64,000 nucleotides of DNA from positions 3,224,001 through 3,288,000 of the forward strand of contig NZ_CP151802.1 of NCBI RefSeq assembly GCF_038446665.1, read 5' to 3'. The position numbers and the translations under genes are program-made. The stretch is from Lysobacter sp. FW306-1B-D06B (GTDB taxonomy: Bacteria; Pseudomonadota; Gammaproteobacteria; Xanthomonadales; Xanthomonadaceae). The notes under the pieces are model-generated. The model was given only the letters and a program-made list of their open reading frames with translations, had not been told where the DNA came from and did not search any database. This document shows positions 43,280 to 52,966 of this stretch, one piece after another (positions within the stretch are counted from its first letter, which is position 1; each line of letters starts with the position of its first letter).

Positions 43280-45811
43280 ATGACCCTGACGGAATACCGA
43301 CGCAAGCGGCAATTCACCCGGACCCGCGAGCCCGAACCCGGCAAGCGCGTGCCGCAGGGCAAGCGCGCGATCTTCGTCGTGCAACTGCACCACGCCAGCC
43401 GACGCCATTACGACTTCCGTCTGCAGATAGGCGATTCGCTCAAGAGCTGGGCCGTGCCCAAGGGCCCCAGCTACGATCCGGACGTGAAGCGCATGGCGGT
43501 GGAGGTGGAGGACCATCCCGTCGACTACGCAACGTTCGAAGGCGACATTCCGAAAGGCCACTACGGCGGCGGCCACGTCGCGCAGTTCGACCACGGCGTG
43601 TGGGCGACGAAGTACGACCCCGAAGCCCAGCTCGCCAAGGGCCATCTGCGCTTCGAACTGTTCGGCGACAAGCTCAAGGGCGGCTGGCACCTGGTGCGTT
43701 CGAGCAAGCCCGCGCGGCAACCGCAGTGGTTGCTCATCAAGGAAAAGGACGAGTACGCCGGCACGCTGGAAGCCGACGACCTGCTCGCCGACGTCACGCC
43801 ACCTCCCGAAGACGACGCCAAACGCGCCGGCCGCGGCAAGGCCGCGCGCCAACGCCGCAGCGACGTGCCCGTGCAGTCGGCGACGAAACGTCGCGACTGG
43901 GCGAAGCTGGCGATGAAACTCACCGGCGCGCGAAAGGCCGCCGCGCCGACGGAGTTCTTCGCACCGCAACTGGCGCGACACGGCGAGGCGCCACCGCCCG
44001 GCGACCAGTGGCTGCACGAAATCAAGTGGGACGGTTATCGCATCGTCACCACGATCGCCAAAGGCAAGGCGCGCCTGTGGTCGCGCAACGCGCTGGACTG
44101 GACCGGCAAGGTGCCCGAGATCACCGGCGCGATCGAAGCGCTGGGGCTGAAATCCGCTGCACTGGACGGCGAGCTGATCGCCGGTCGCGGCACACGCGAG
44201 GATTTCAACCTGCTGCAGGGAACGCTCTCCGGCGAACGCCAGGGAACGCTGTCGTATGCGATGTTCGACCTGCTGCACATCGACGGCGTGGACATCGCCG
44301 ATGCGCCGCTGATCGAACGCAAGGCCTTGCTGGAGCAACTGCTCGGCAAGGGCACGCGCCACCTGTCGTACAGCTCGCACGCGATGGGCGATGGCGTGCA
44401 GGCATTCGAACTGGCGGGCGAGCAGCACTTCGAAGGCATCGTGTCCAAACGCGTCGATCGCCCCTATCACCCGGGTCGCGGCGACGACTGGCGCAAGACC
44501 AAGTCACTGCACAGCGACGAATACGCCGTGGTCGGCTGGACGGCGCCGAAGGGCAGTCGCAGCGGTTTCGGCTCGCTGCTGCTCGCCACGCCCGATGAAC
44601 GCCACGGCTGGGCCTACGTCGGCCGCGTGGGCAGCGGCTTTTCCGACGCGATGATCAAGGACATCAGCAAGCGGCTCGGTCGCGATGGCACGAAGGAGCC
44701 CACCGTCTTCGTGCCCGAGAACGACACCGACCTGCGTTCGGCGAAGTGGTTCGAACCGCGCTTCGTGGTGGAAGTGAACTACCGCGGCGTCGGCGGGCAA
44801 GGCCTGCTGCGCCAGCCGTCGCTGAAGGCGATCCGCGACGACAAGTCGGTCGACGATCTGGGCGACAGCGATCGCGCGCAGACGAAACCGACCTCCGCGC
44901 GCGCGAAGAAGACGGCGAAGAAGAGCGCGGGCAGCACTTCACGCACTGCCCCAAAACTCACCAGCCCGACCAAGGTGATCTACCCCGACGACGGCTACAC
45001 CAAGCTCGACGTCGCGAACTACTACGCGGCGGTGATGGACCACCTGCTGCCCGAGATCGCCGGCCGTCCGCTGTCGGTGATCCGCTGCCCCGGCGGCACG
45101 GGCCAGGCGTGCTTCTTCCAAAAGCACCACACGCCGGGGATGGAGCTGGTCCGCTTCGCCCGACTGAAAGAAGAAGCCGGCAACAACGCGAACTACCTCG
45201 TGGTGGACGATGCGGCGGCGCTGATGGAGCTGGTGCAGTTCAACTCGCTGGAGTTCCACCCGTGGGGCTCGCACGCGGACGATCCCGATCGCGCCGACCG
45301 CATCGTGTTCGACCTCGACCCCGCGCCGGAGCTGCCCTTCGCCGAGGTGAAGCGCGCCGCGGTGGACGTGCGCAAACGGCTGGTGGAACTGGAGCTGGAA
45401 TCCTTCCTGCGCACCACCGGCGGCAAGGGATTGCACGTGGTGGTGCCGTTGAATCCCGGCAACGACTGGTCGCTGGTGAAGCGCTTCGCGCAGAGCTTCG
45501 CCGAGGTGATGGGGCAATCCGAGCCCGAGCGCTTTCTTTCCGTCGCCAGCAAGCGGCTGCGCAACAAACGCATCTTCATCGACTACCTGCGCAACGGCCG
45601 AGGCGCGACGGCGGTGGCTTCGTACTCCCTGCGCGCCCGACCGCGCGCACCCGTGGCGATGCCTCTGGCATGGAGCGAACTGGCGAAGCTCACGCGCGGC
45701 GACGCGTTCACGATCGCGGACGTGCCGGCGCGGTTGAAGCGGCGAAGGAAGGATCCGTGGGCTGGGATGGGGAAGCTCGAGCAGGACCTGAGGCGGATTG
45801 TCGACGAGTAA
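43280..45811 (+). CDS. ligD: Multifunctional ATP-dependent DNA ligase LigD
   Basis: 843 residues with the PE-LIG-POL order of Pseudomonas-type LigD. The 3'-phosphoesterase domain (about 1-190) has VVQLHHASRRHYDFRLQ and DHPVDYATFEGDIPKGHYGGG. The ligase domain (about 230-530) carries adenylated Lys249 in EIKWDGYR and SKRVDRPYHPGRGDDWRKTKS. A lysine-rich linker with TKKTAKK-type text leads to the primase-polymerase domain (about 565-843). That domain contains IRCPGGTGQACFFQKH, FDLDPAPELPFAEV and TGGKGLHVVVPL. It joins double-strand breaks with Ku, encoded 11 kb downstream. Confidence 0.97.
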   Translation: MTLTEYRRKRQFTRTREPEPGKRVPQGKRAIFVVQLHHASRRHYDFRLQIGDSLKSWAVPKGPSYDPDVKRMAVEVEDHPVDYATFEGDIPKGHYGGGHVAQFDHGVWATKYDPEAQLAKGHLRFELFGDKLKGGWHLVRSSKPARQPQWLLIKEKDEYAGTLEADDLLADVTPPPEDDAKRAGRGKAARQRRSDVPVQSATKRRDWAKLAMKLTGARKAAAPTEFFAPQLARHGEAPPPGDQWLHEIKWDGYRIVTTIAKGKARLWSRNALDWTGKVPEITGAIEALGLKSAALDGELIAGRGTREDFNLLQGTLSGERQGTLSYAMFDLLHIDGVDIADAPLIERKALLEQLLGKGTRHLSYSSHAMGDGVQAFELAGEQHFEGIVSKRVDRPYHPGRGDDWRKTKSLHSDEYAVVGWTAPKGSRSGFGSLLLATPDERHGWAYVGRVGSGFSDAMIKDISKRLGRDGTKEPTVFVPENDTDLRSAKWFEPRFVVEVNYRGVGGQGLLRQPSLKAIRDDKSVDDLGDSDRAQTKPTSARAKKTAKKSAGSTSRTAPKLTSPTKVIYPDDGYTKLDVANYYAAVMDHLLPEIAGRPLSVIRCPGGTGQACFFQKHHTPGMELVRFARLKEEAGNNANYLVVDDAAALMELVQFNSLEFHPWGSHADDPDRADRIVFDLDPAPELPFAEVKRAAVDVRKRLVELELESFLRTTGGKGLHVVVPLNPGNDWSLVKRFAQSFAEVMGQSEPERFLSVASKRLRNKRIFIDYLRNGRGATAVASYSLRARPRAPVAMPLAWSELAKLTRGDAFTIADVPARLKRRRKDPWAGMGKLEQDLRRIVDE

Positions 45812-45884
45812 GGGATTGCTGGAGCGCCTTCGACACTTGGGTGGTTCGTTGAAGACAACGGGAACTCCCTCTCGGGTGAACCAT

Positions 45885-46505
45885 GTCACCGTCATTCCCG
45901 CGAAGGCGGGAATGACGGTGACATAGGTTGTCGGTAAGGGAGTGCCCGCGCGCTTACCGGAGTTCCCATTCTCTACGGGCCTGGATCCCGGCCTTCGCCG
46001 GGATGACGGTCGATTTGCGGTTGCGGTTGCGGTTGCGGTTGCGGTTGCGGTTGCTGTTGCTGTTGCTGTTTCTGTTGCTGTCGAACAGCCTTTCAGGTCC
46101 CTAGCCCCGAAGGGCGCCGCACATGGATGTGCGGCGGTGAGCGCTGAGCCATGGATGGCGAATCGCGAACGCGCCCTTACTTCGTCCGGTCGTGGGATTG
46201 ATCTGGGCCCACTGCCCTTTCTTTTGGTTACTTTTCTTTGGGCAAGCAAAGAAAAGTGACCCGAGCGGCGTAGCCGATCGGAAGCTTTGCTATTGCTCCT
46301 TCTTTGAGAAGCCTGAGAAAGCCAAATCAAAATGGATTCCAGCTTTCGCTGGAATGACGGTGACGTGGGTTGCCGCAGAGGGAGTGCCCGTGCGCGACGG
46401 GCCTGGATCCCGGCCTTCGCCGGGATGACGGTGACGGGGTTCACCGCTATCGAAGTGCCCGCACGCTACGGGCCGGGGCCCCAGCCTTCGCCGGCATGAC
46501 GGAAC
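45885..46505. repeat. Cluster of hairpins, hexamer run and AAAGAAAAG element
   Basis: Noncoding 45812-46515 contains a perfect palindrome with 17-bp arms, GTCACCGTCATTCCCGC-gaag-complement (45885-45922). GGATCCCGGCCTTCGCCGGGATGACGG copies lie near 45981-46010 and 46405-46432. A variant AGCTTTCGCTGGAATGACGGTGAC is near 46340 and a degenerate copy near 46480-46503. A hairpin with arms GTTACTTTTCTTTG and CAAAGAAAAGTGAC occupies 46227-46260. The short frames here (for example 45942-46259) are repeat-encoded and not genes. Confidence 0.85.
46015..46080. repeat. Eleven-unit hexanucleotide microsatellite TTGCGG/TTGCTG
   Basis: Six TTGCGG units (46015-46050) are followed by five TTGCTG units (46051-46080), one of them TTTCTG. 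The clean switch from one unit to another suggests expansion by slippage from two seeds. It lies between hairpin repeats, not in a gene. Confidence 0.95.
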
Positions 46506-46515
46506 AGCCGCCCCC

Positions 46516-46788
46516 TTACCCCTCCTTCCGCGACGCCTCCGAATCCACCACATTCCCCTTCGGCAACTCCCCCATCACATGCGAGCCACACTGCGCCCGC
46601 ACCCACGCCGCACTCACCGGCTCGCGCGCCACCACACGCTTCACCAACGGCACCAACTGCTCGCCCAGCAGGATGCCGAGCAACCCCACCAGCGCCACCA
46701 CCGGCGGCGCAGGCGAACGCACGTTGAGCAGGCCATAGATCACGCCGACCAGCAGGCCCACGGCCAGCGACAACAGATACAGCTTCAT
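46516..46788 (-). CDS. XapX-family (DUF1427) membrane protein
   Basis: 90 residues. An N-terminal helix MKLYLLSLAVGLLVGVIYGLLNVRSPAPPVVALVG matches the XapX domain (two membrane helices with the conserved PAPP segment). The C-terminal tail with a CGSH element is longer than in the minimal family. Function unknown. Start ATG 46788, no close co-directional neighbour upstream. Confidence 0.85.
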   Translation of the reverse strand: MKLYLLSLAVGLLVGVIYGLLNVRSPAPPVVALVGLLGILLGEQLVPLVKRVVAREPVSAAWVRAQCGSHVMGELPKGNVVDSEASRKEG

Positions 46789-46879
46789 CGCACGCCTCCA
46801 GCACCGCGCCCGCGCGCATCACCGCGATCACAACAGCGGCGGCGCGACCCGATCTTGCACGCCCGTGCGCAGTGCCCGT

Positions 46880-48532
46880 TCACACCATCGTGTTGCCGCC
46901 TGCCGTGGCCGCAGGCAACGGCAGTCCCGGCGCACCGCCGACGAAATGACGCACCACCGGCGCGCTGCCCGGTTCGAGCAGCGCGACGATCGCGTCCTGC
47001 ACGTGATGCTCGTCCTGCGTCACGCGCTCGTGCTGGCGCAGATGCTCCAGCCATGAGCAATCGACGAAGTGCTCCATGTACACGCCCGGCGCGGCGGTGT
47101 CCTCGGCCACGCCCCAACTCACCGCGCCGTTGCGACGGCGCCCGTGGCCGAGCGTCCTGATCAGCGCGAGGAACTCGTCGCGACGATCCAGCCGCACGCG
47201 GTATTCGATCGCCACCAGCACCGGCCCACGATCGCCCGAGACGTCATGACCGACGATGGGCTGCGGCCAATGCCCGGACGGCGTGACATCCACCTGTGCC
47301 GCCGCGCCCAGACGAAAACGCAGGCCGAACAGCGCCGCGACGACCGTACCCGCCGCAGCGATCAGCAACGTTCGCGGCGTGCCGATCGCCTGCGCCAGCG
47401 TGCCCCAACCCAGGCTGCCCAACGCCAGCCCCGCCGAGAACACTACGATGTACAGCGACAGCGCACGCGCGCGCACCCACGCCGGCACCGACGTCTGTGC
47501 CGCGATCTGCAACGACGAGAGCACGGTGATCCAGGCGAATCCGTTGACCAGCGACACCGGATACAACAGGCGCACGTCGCGCAGCAGCGCCAGCGCGGCG
47601 ATGCAGCCCGCATAGGCCAGCGTCGCCCATAGCACCATGCGGTCGGTGTCCATCCGGCGGCGCAGTCGCGGCAACAGCAAGGCGCCGCTGATGGCGCCCA
47701 CTCCGACGCAACCCAGCAGCAGGCCGTACGCACCCGCGCTCGCACGCAGTTCCTGGTTGACCACGATGGGCAGCAGCGCGGTCAGCGCACTGGCGAAGAC
47801 GAAGAAGCTCCCGGCCTTCACCAGCACCGACTGCAACACCGTCGCCTGGCGTGCGTAACGCCAGCCGGCGCGCAGCGCGACGCCGAAGGTTTCCGGCGGC
47901 AGCGTCGTCGGCGACGGCGCGCGCTTCCAGCGCCACAGCACCACCATCACCGCGAGGAAGGACACCGCGTTGATCGCGAACGCCCACGCCACGCCGGCCT
48001 GCGCGACGATCAGCCCGCCCAGCGCGGGGCCGATCGCACGCGCGATGTTCATGCTCAGCGAGCCCAACGCCACGGCGGAACCGAGCATCGCGCGCGGCAC
48101 GAGTTCGGGCGTGGTCGCCTGCTGCGCGGGCATCGCCATCGCCGCGCCGATGCCGAGCGCGAAGGTCAGCGCGACCAGCGTCCACGGCGTCATCAGGCCC
48201 GCCTGCGCCAGCACCGCCAGCACCGTGGCGACGATGAACATCCACAGCTGCGCGAGGATCAGATAGCGACGGCGGTCGACGATGTCCGACAACGTGCCCG
48301 CGACGATCGCCAGCAGCACCACCGGCAGCGTCGTCGCCGACTGCACGGCCGCCACCATGAAGGGCGAACCGGTGGTCTCGGCCATCACCCACGCGGCGGC
48401 GACATCGTGGATCCACGTGCCGATGTTGCCGGCCAGGATCGCCAGCCATAGCGCGCGGAACGTAGGCACGCGCAGCGGCGACCAGGGGCCCGTCGTCGCG
48501 CCGCCGCTTTCGGCCACGTTGCTGCTGGACAT
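46880..48532 (-). CDS. MFS exporter (TMSP/EntS-like) with C-terminal ABM-like domain
   Basis: 550 residues from ATG 48532, preceded by GGAGG. Twelve membrane helices over about 35-420 with motifs GNIGTWIHDVAAAWVMAE and VAGTLSDIVDRRRYLI (MFS loop 2-3). LGIGAAMAMPAQQATTPELVP is typical of the MFS_3/transmembrane secretion effector group that includes EntS. The last roughly 115 residues (VLVAIEYRVRLDRRDEFLALIR to HFVGG) form a soluble ferredoxin-like/ABM-type domain, also known in this family. Likely exports a siderophore or drug-like compound; substrate unknown. Confidence 0.87.
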   Translation of the reverse strand: MSSSNVAESGGATTGPWSPLRVPTFRALWLAILAGNIGTWIHDVAAAWVMAETTGSPFMVAAVQSATTLPVVLLAIVAGTLSDIVDRRRYLILAQLWMFIVATVLAVLAQAGLMTPWTLVALTFALGIGAAMAMPAQQATTPELVPRAMLGSAVALGSLSMNIARAIGPALGGLIVAQAGVAWAFAINAVSFLAVMVVLWRWKRAPSPTTLPPETFGVALRAGWRYARQATVLQSVLVKAGSFFVFASALTALLPIVVNQELRASAGAYGLLLGCVGVGAISGALLLPRLRRRMDTDRMVLWATLAYAGCIAALALLRDVRLLYPVSLVNGFAWITVLSSLQIAAQTSVPAWVRARALSLYIVVFSAGLALGSLGWGTLAQAIGTPRTLLIAAAGTVVAALFGLRFRLGAAAQVDVTPSGHWPQPIVGHDVSGDRGPVLVAIEYRVRLDRRDEFLALIRTLGHGRRRNGAVSWGVAEDTAAPGVYMEHFVDCSWLEHLRQHERVTQDEHHVQDAIVALLEPGSAPVVRHFVGGAPGLPLPAATAGGNTMV

Positions 48533-48852
48533 CCGCACCTCCGCACGCTGGTCGTTGCCGGTTCGCCCGGCCGGTTCCGACGCTAGGGGTTCACGTGGCC
48601 GCCGCCCACCCCCAAACGGGGGACGACCGGCCTGCGCGCCGTGTCGCCGGTTCATCTGCCGTGGGAACGTTGATGCCCACGGTTTCCTCACGCACGCCGA
48701 ACAATCCGGCGAGCATCCTCCGCCGTCCGGAGCGCGAGCATTCGCAATGGGGACTTCACAGGGATGCGGTCGGCCTGTTGGCCGTCCCGATACCGTTTGC
48801 TCCGGGCAAGCTGTCCCGCCCGTGCGAACGGGCCCACCCGAGGAGGTCCACC
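48533..48852. other. 320-base divergent promoter region between MFS and S8 protease genes
   Basis: No gene recognised. It contains the hairpin CCCCC-AAAC-GGGGG (48609-48622) and the ribosome site GAGGAGGTCCACC for the protease gene at its right end. No clear promoter hexamers were identified. Confidence 0.5.
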
Positions 48853-50229
48853 GTGATCAAACAGGCCCTGAGCGTCCTTGCGCTGGCATGCGCGCTGCCC
48901 GCCGCCGCGCACGCCGCACCCGGTTCGCGCACGATCGGCGTGAACGTGCTGCTCAACACCGATGCGACACCCGCGATCCTCGCGCAGCTGGGCGCGCACG
49001 GCACGGTGCGCGAAGTGCTCACGCAGATCGATGCCGTCACCCTCAAGACAACCGAAGCGCAGCTCGCCTCGGTGCGCGCCCTGCCCTTCGTGGTGGCCGC
49101 CAATCCCGATGCCGAACGCAAGGGCGGCCCGATCGACACCGTCAGCGCCACCAGTTTCGCCAATGGCCTGAGCACCTGGGACCAGGACGCGGTGGACGTG
49201 ACCAGCCTCGGGCTGGGACGCACCATCGCCTACGACGGCGGCGGTGTGTACGTGGCGGTACTCGACACCGGCCTGCTCGATTCCTGGCGCCAGTACTTCC
49301 CGCAGGAGCGCATCGCCACGCAGTTCGCGAAGGCCTTCAATGGCGGTGGCGGCGAAAACGGCAACGTGTCCGAACCACCGAACAAGTGGGAGCACGACCA
49401 GAACTCGCACGGCACGCACGTGACCAGTTCCATCCTGGGTTACAGCCTCAACGGCACGCCGATCAACGGCACCGCACCGCGCGCCAATGTCATTCCGGTC
49501 AAGGTGCTCAACCAGAACGGTTCGGGCTGGTCGTCGGTGGTCGCCGCCGGCATCGTCTACGTCGCCAATCTCAAGGCCGGCGGCGCCTTGGGCACTTCGC
49601 CCGTCGTGATCAACATGAGCCTGGGCGGATCGGAGCTGGATGCCGTCGAGAAGGCGGCCATCGACTATGCGATCGCGCAGGGCGTGGTCATCGTCGCTTC
49701 GGCCGGCAACGAGGGAGAGGCCGGCATGGGCTATCCCGGCGCGTATGCGCCGGTGGTGTCGGTGGCGGCCTCGGGCTGGAACAACCAGTGGAAGCCCGGT
49801 GCCGACGGCAATCCGGCCAACTGGTGGAACGCCGACGATGTGGCCGATCCGACCACGACGACGGATTTCCACATCGCCGATTTCTCCAGCCGCGAACTGG
49901 CCGGACAGGACCTCGACGTGGCAGCGCCCGGTTCGTGGGTGGTGGGCCCGTACCAAACGCAGAGCGGCAAGCGTTCGTACTTCTACCTCAGCGGGACGTC
50001 GATGGCCTCGCCACACGTGGCCGGCATCGCCGCACTGATGCTGCAGAAGAATCCGGGCCTGGTGCAGGCCGATGTCGAGGACATCCTGGAAAGCGCCGCA
50101 TTGCCGATGGCCGCCGGTTGCGCGCTGCTGTCGCAGCCCTCGGGCCCGGCCGAACAGACGTGCTGGGGTGCCGACGCCACGGGCTCGGGGTTGATCACTG
50201 CCGCCAATGCGCTGTCGCTGACGCCGTAA
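48853..50229 (+). CDS. Secreted S8-family (subtilisin-like) serine protease
   Basis: 458 residues, GTG start with AGGAGG upstream. Signal peptide (V/M)IKQALSVLALACALPAAAHA, then a propeptide of about 80 residues (LLNTDATPAILAQLGAHGTVREVLTQ). Catalytic triad: Asp138 (AVLDTGL), His186 (HGTHV) and Ser383 (GTSMASPHVAG), with Asn in VIVASAGNEGE. It lacks the long C-terminal P-domain found in many Lysobacter proteases. Likely a periplasmic or exported digestive protease. Confidence 0.94.
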   Translation: MIKQALSVLALACALPAAAHAAPGSRTIGVNVLLNTDATPAILAQLGAHGTVREVLTQIDAVTLKTTEAQLASVRALPFVVAANPDAERKGGPIDTVSATSFANGLSTWDQDAVDVTSLGLGRTIAYDGGGVYVAVLDTGLLDSWRQYFPQERIATQFAKAFNGGGGENGNVSEPPNKWEHDQNSHGTHVTSSILGYSLNGTPINGTAPRANVIPVKVLNQNGSGWSSVVAAGIVYVANLKAGGALGTSPVVINMSLGGSELDAVEKAAIDYAIAQGVVIVASAGNEGEAGMGYPGAYAPVVSVAASGWNNQWKPGADGNPANWWNADDVADPTTTTDFHIADFSSRELAGQDLDVAAPGSWVVGPYQTQSGKRSYFYLSGTSMASPHVAGIAALMLQKNPGLVQADVEDILESAALPMAAGCALLSQPSGPAEQTCWGADATGSGLITAANALSLTP

Positions 50230-50238
50230 CGCGCGCCT

Positions 50239-50262
50239 GTCCCCTCTCCCGTTCGCGGGAGG
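50239..50262. terminator. CCCTCTCCCG hairpin between convergent genes
   Basis: The stem CCCTCTCCCG / CGGGAGGGGG around a TTCG loop lies between the S8 protease and the LysR gene, which converge. A shared bidirectional terminator is likely, although no T tract is present. Confidence 0.6.
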
Positions 50263-50277
50263 GGGGTGGCCGCGCAA

Positions 50278-51195
50278 TCACGCGGCCGTGTGCGCCCACG
50301 GCGCCTTCTCGAACTTCTTCACCAGGTGCTCGATGAGCACCTGCACGCGCGCCGGGCGCACGCGCCCCGGCGGCGTGACCACGTGCAGCGCGATCGGCGG
50401 CGGCGACCAGTCGGGCATCACGATCTCCAGCTTGCCGGCCTTGAGTTCGCGCCACACCAGGAATTCCGGCTGCAACGCCAGCCCCAGCCCGGCGAGCAAC
50501 GCCGGATTGAGCGCCTCGGCGTTGTTCACGCGCAATGGCGCGGGCACGCTGATCGAGAAATCGCCGTGCTTGCGATGGTGGAACCGCCATGCGTTGCCGA
50601 AGCGCGAGAGCGTGTAGAACAGCGCGTTGTGCTGCGCCAGCTCGCGCGGATGGCGCGGCCGCCCGTGCGCGTCGAGGTACGCAGGCGATGCGACCAGCAC
50701 GATGCGCACGCCGCACAACCGCCGCGCCAGCAGGCTCGAATCGGCCAACGCCGAGATGCGCAGCGCCAGGTCGAAACCGCCGCCGACCAGATCGACCAGG
50801 CCGTCGTCGAAATCCACTTCCAGCGACACCTCCGGATGGCGCGCCATGAACTCCGGCAGCACCGGCGCCAGGTGTTCGATGCCGAACGACATCGGCACCG
50901 CCATGCGCACCGTGCCGCGCGGGCTGGTGGCCTGTGCAGTGATTTCGGCCTCCACCGCCTCGCCCTCGGCGAGGATGCGGCTGGCGCGTTCCAGCGCGCC
51001 GCGGCCGCTCTCGGTCAGCGACATGCGCCGCGACGTGCGGTGGAACAGCACCGTCTTCAGACGCGACTCCAGTCGCGTGATCGCCTTGGACACGGTGGCC
51101 TGCGAGAGGGTGAGTTCGTTCGCCGCGCGGGCGAAGGAGCCGGTTTCGGCGACCTTGGCGAAGATCGCCCAGGCTTCCAGATCGGGCAGTTTCAC
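50278..51195 (-). CDS. LysR-family transcriptional regulator
   Basis: 305 residues, GTG start. N-terminal winged helix-turn-helix (residues about 4-62) [35 protein letters not shown]. The effector domain follows, with [37 protein letters not shown]. It is divergent from the pirin gene, with a nearly perfect palindrome in between, so it probably controls pirin and perhaps wrbA and the following genes, as well as itself. The inducer is unknown but may be an electrophile or quinone. Confidence 0.93.
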   Translation of the reverse strand: MKLPDLEAWAIFAKVAETGSFARAANELTLSQATVSKAITRLESRLKTVLFHRTSRRMSLTESGRGALERASRILAEGEAVEAEITAQATSPRGTVRMAVPMSFGIEHLAPVLPEFMARHPEVSLEVDFDDGLVDLVGGGFDLALRISALADSSLLARRLCGVRIVLVASPAYLDAHGRPRHPRELAQHNALFYTLSRFGNAWRFHHRKHGDFSISVPAPLRVNNAEALNPALLAGLGLALQPEFLVWRELKAGKLEIVMPDWSPPPIALHVVTPPGRVRPARVQVLIEHLVKKFEKAPWAHTAA

Positions 51196-51232
51196 GGAGG
51201 GCCTCCGGGCGCGAACCCATCATGCAAGGAAT

Positions 51233-51258
51233 GGAATGGATCATATTCGATCCGTTCC
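51233..51258. promoter_or_regulatory. LysR-type operator palindrome
   Basis: GGAATGGATC-atattc-GATCCGTTCC, ten-base arms with a single mismatch pair, centred between the divergent LysR and pirin genes. Size and position fit a LysR-regulator binding site that also controls pirin. Confidence 0.7.
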
Positions 51259-51318
51259 ATTCTCAGACGACCGGCGGACGCCTATCGTGGCGCCACTGTC
51301 CAAACCCGGAGCAAGACC

Positions 51319-52020
51319 ATGATCGAGCATCGCCCGTTCAACCGCCTGGGTGGAGCCAACCACGGTTGGCTCGATGCCAAGCATCACTTCTCGTTCGCCA
51401 ACTACCACGACCCCGCCCGCATGGGCTGGGGCGCGCTGCGGGTCTGGAACGACGACACCATCGCCGCCAACACCGGCTTCCCGCCGCACCCGCATTCGGA
51501 CATGGAGATCATCACCTACGTCCGCGACGGCGCGATCACCCACCAGGACAACCTGGGCAACAAGGGCCGCACCGAAGCAGGCGACGTGCAGGTGATGAGC
51601 GCCGGCACCGGCATCACGCACGCCGAGTACAACCTGGAGCCGGGCACCACGCGGATCTTCCAGATCTGGATCATCCCCGACGCCCGCGGCGGCGCGCCGA
51701 CCTGGGGCAGCAAGCCCTTCCCGAAGGGCGACCGCTCCGGCCGCTTCGTGACGCTGGCCAGCGGCATCGCCGGCGACGAGGACGCGCTGCCGATCCGTGC
51801 GCAGGCGCGCGTGCTGGGCCTGAACCTCAAGGCCGGCGAATCGGCGCAGTACGACTTCGGCGACAACCGCTTCGGTTACCTCGTGCCGGCCACGGGCGCG
51901 GTCGAAGTGAACGGCGTGCGCATCGAAGCACGCGACGGCGCGGCGATCCGCAATGAAGGCGCGATCACCGTGACCGCGCTGGAGGACGCGGAAGTGGTGC
52001 TGGTGGATTCGGCGCCGTAA
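51319..52020 (+). CDS. Pirin-family cupin protein (quercetinase-like)
   Basis: 233 residues of the bicupin pirin family. Metal ligands come from GFPPHPHSDMEIITYV (HPHxD/E-type His cluster) near residues 57-65 and a third His plus Glu near HAEYN (about residue 100). The C-terminal half is the second, metal-free cupin. YhhW-type pirins oxidise quercetin in vitro. It is divergent from LysR and upstream of wrbA. Start ATG 51319 is consistent with the family N-terminus. Confidence 0.93.
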   Translation: MIEHRPFNRLGGANHGWLDAKHHFSFANYHDPARMGWGALRVWNDDTIAANTGFPPHPHSDMEIITYVRDGAITHQDNLGNKGRTEAGDVQVMSAGTGITHAEYNLEPGTTRIFQIWIIPDARGGAPTWGSKPFPKGDRSGRFVTLASGIAGDEDALPIRAQARVLGLNLKAGESAQYDFGDNRFGYLVPATGAVEVNGVRIEARDGAAIRNEGAITVTALEDAEVVLVDSAP

Positions 52021-52049
52021 GGCGCACGAATCCTCCCCACCGCCCGAGC

Positions 52050-52187
52050 TCCCTCCCCTGCCTGCAGGGGAGGGTTGGGGAGGGGTAGCGAAGCCGCGTA
52101 GCGGCAAGCATCACGGCGACGACGCGCAAAGCGTCGGCGCTGTCGCGCCTCTCCCCCTCCCAACCTCCCCCTGCACGCAGGGGGAGG
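52050..52187. repeat. Dispersed repeat element, family A, copy 3
   Basis: Full-length copy: left CCCTCCCCTGCCTGCAGGGGAGGG hairpin, GGTTGGGGAGGGG, core GCGAAGCCGCGTAGCGGC, and right hairpin CCTCCCCCTGC-ac-GCAGGGGGAGG (52164-52187). Its core is longer than in copies 1 and 2. Confidence 0.85.
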
Positions 52188-52305
52188 GGCAACTGCAGCA
52201 ACGCGCGGAACAACCGCAACCGCGTCCAATCCTCTCCCCCGCCCCGCCCCGCATCGTGGCGCCCTGGGGCACGTTCGTTCACCCCACCCTCACCAAGGAA
52301 ATCCC

Positions 52306-52905
52306 ATGGCCAAGATCCTGGTCCTCTACTACTCCGCGTACGGTCACGTCGAAACGATGGCGCAGGCGATCGCCGAAGGCGCACGCGGCGCCGGCGCGAA
52401 CGTCGACATCAAGCGCGTGCCCGAACTGGTGCCGCAGGACGTCGCCGAGCGTTCGCACTTCAAGCTCGACCAGGCCGCACCGATCGCGAAGGTCGACGAA
52501 CTGGCCGATTACGACGCCATCATCATCGGCACCGGCACGCGCTTTGGCCGCATGTCCTCGCAGATGGCCAACTTCCTCGACCAGGCGGGCGGCCTGTGGG
52601 CGCGCGGCGCGCTGCACGGCAAGGTCGGTTCGGCCTTCACGTCCACCGCGACGCAGCACGGCGGCCAGGAAACCACGCTGTTCTCGATCATCACCAACCT
52701 GCTCCATTTCGGCATGGTGGTGGTGGGCCTGGACTACGGCCACGCCGGGCAGATGCGCCTGGACGAAGTCACCGGCGGCTCGCCTTACGGCTCCAGCACC
52801 ATCGCCGGCGGCGACGGCTCGCGCCAGCCCACGCAGAACGAACTCGACGGCGCGCGCTACCAGGGCCGCGTCGTCGCGGAGACCGCGATCCGCCTGCACG
52901 GCTGA
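52306..52905 (+). CDS. wrbA: WrbA-type NAD(P)H:quinone oxidoreductase
   Basis: 199 residues, the WrbA length. The flavodoxin-like FMN loop is [21 protein letters not shown] at the N-terminus. [23 protein letters not shown] near residue 70 and [24 protein letters not shown] near 105 are family signatures. It reduces quinones by two electrons, avoiding semiquinones. It is the first of the wrbA-isochorismatase-isochorismatase-amidohydrolase series. Confidence 0.95.
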   Translation: MAKILVLYYSAYGHVETMAQAIAEGARGAGANVDIKRVPELVPQDVAERSHFKLDQAAPIAKVDELADYDAIIIGTGTRFGRMSSQMANFLDQAGGLWARGALHGKVGSAFTSTATQHGGQETTLFSIITNLLHFGMVVVGLDYGHAGQMRLDEVTGGSPYGSSTIAGGDGSRQPTQNELDGARYQGRVVAETAIRLHG

Positions 52906-52966
52906 CGCCCAACCTTCCGGCCGGCGTCGCGACGACGCCGGCCGGCAGCAACGCCAGGAGAGCACG

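Noticed and set aside
45942..46259. Plus-strand frame with Val-Ala repeats
   Set aside because: It is made from the hexamer microsatellite and known repeat elements; no start signal or family support.
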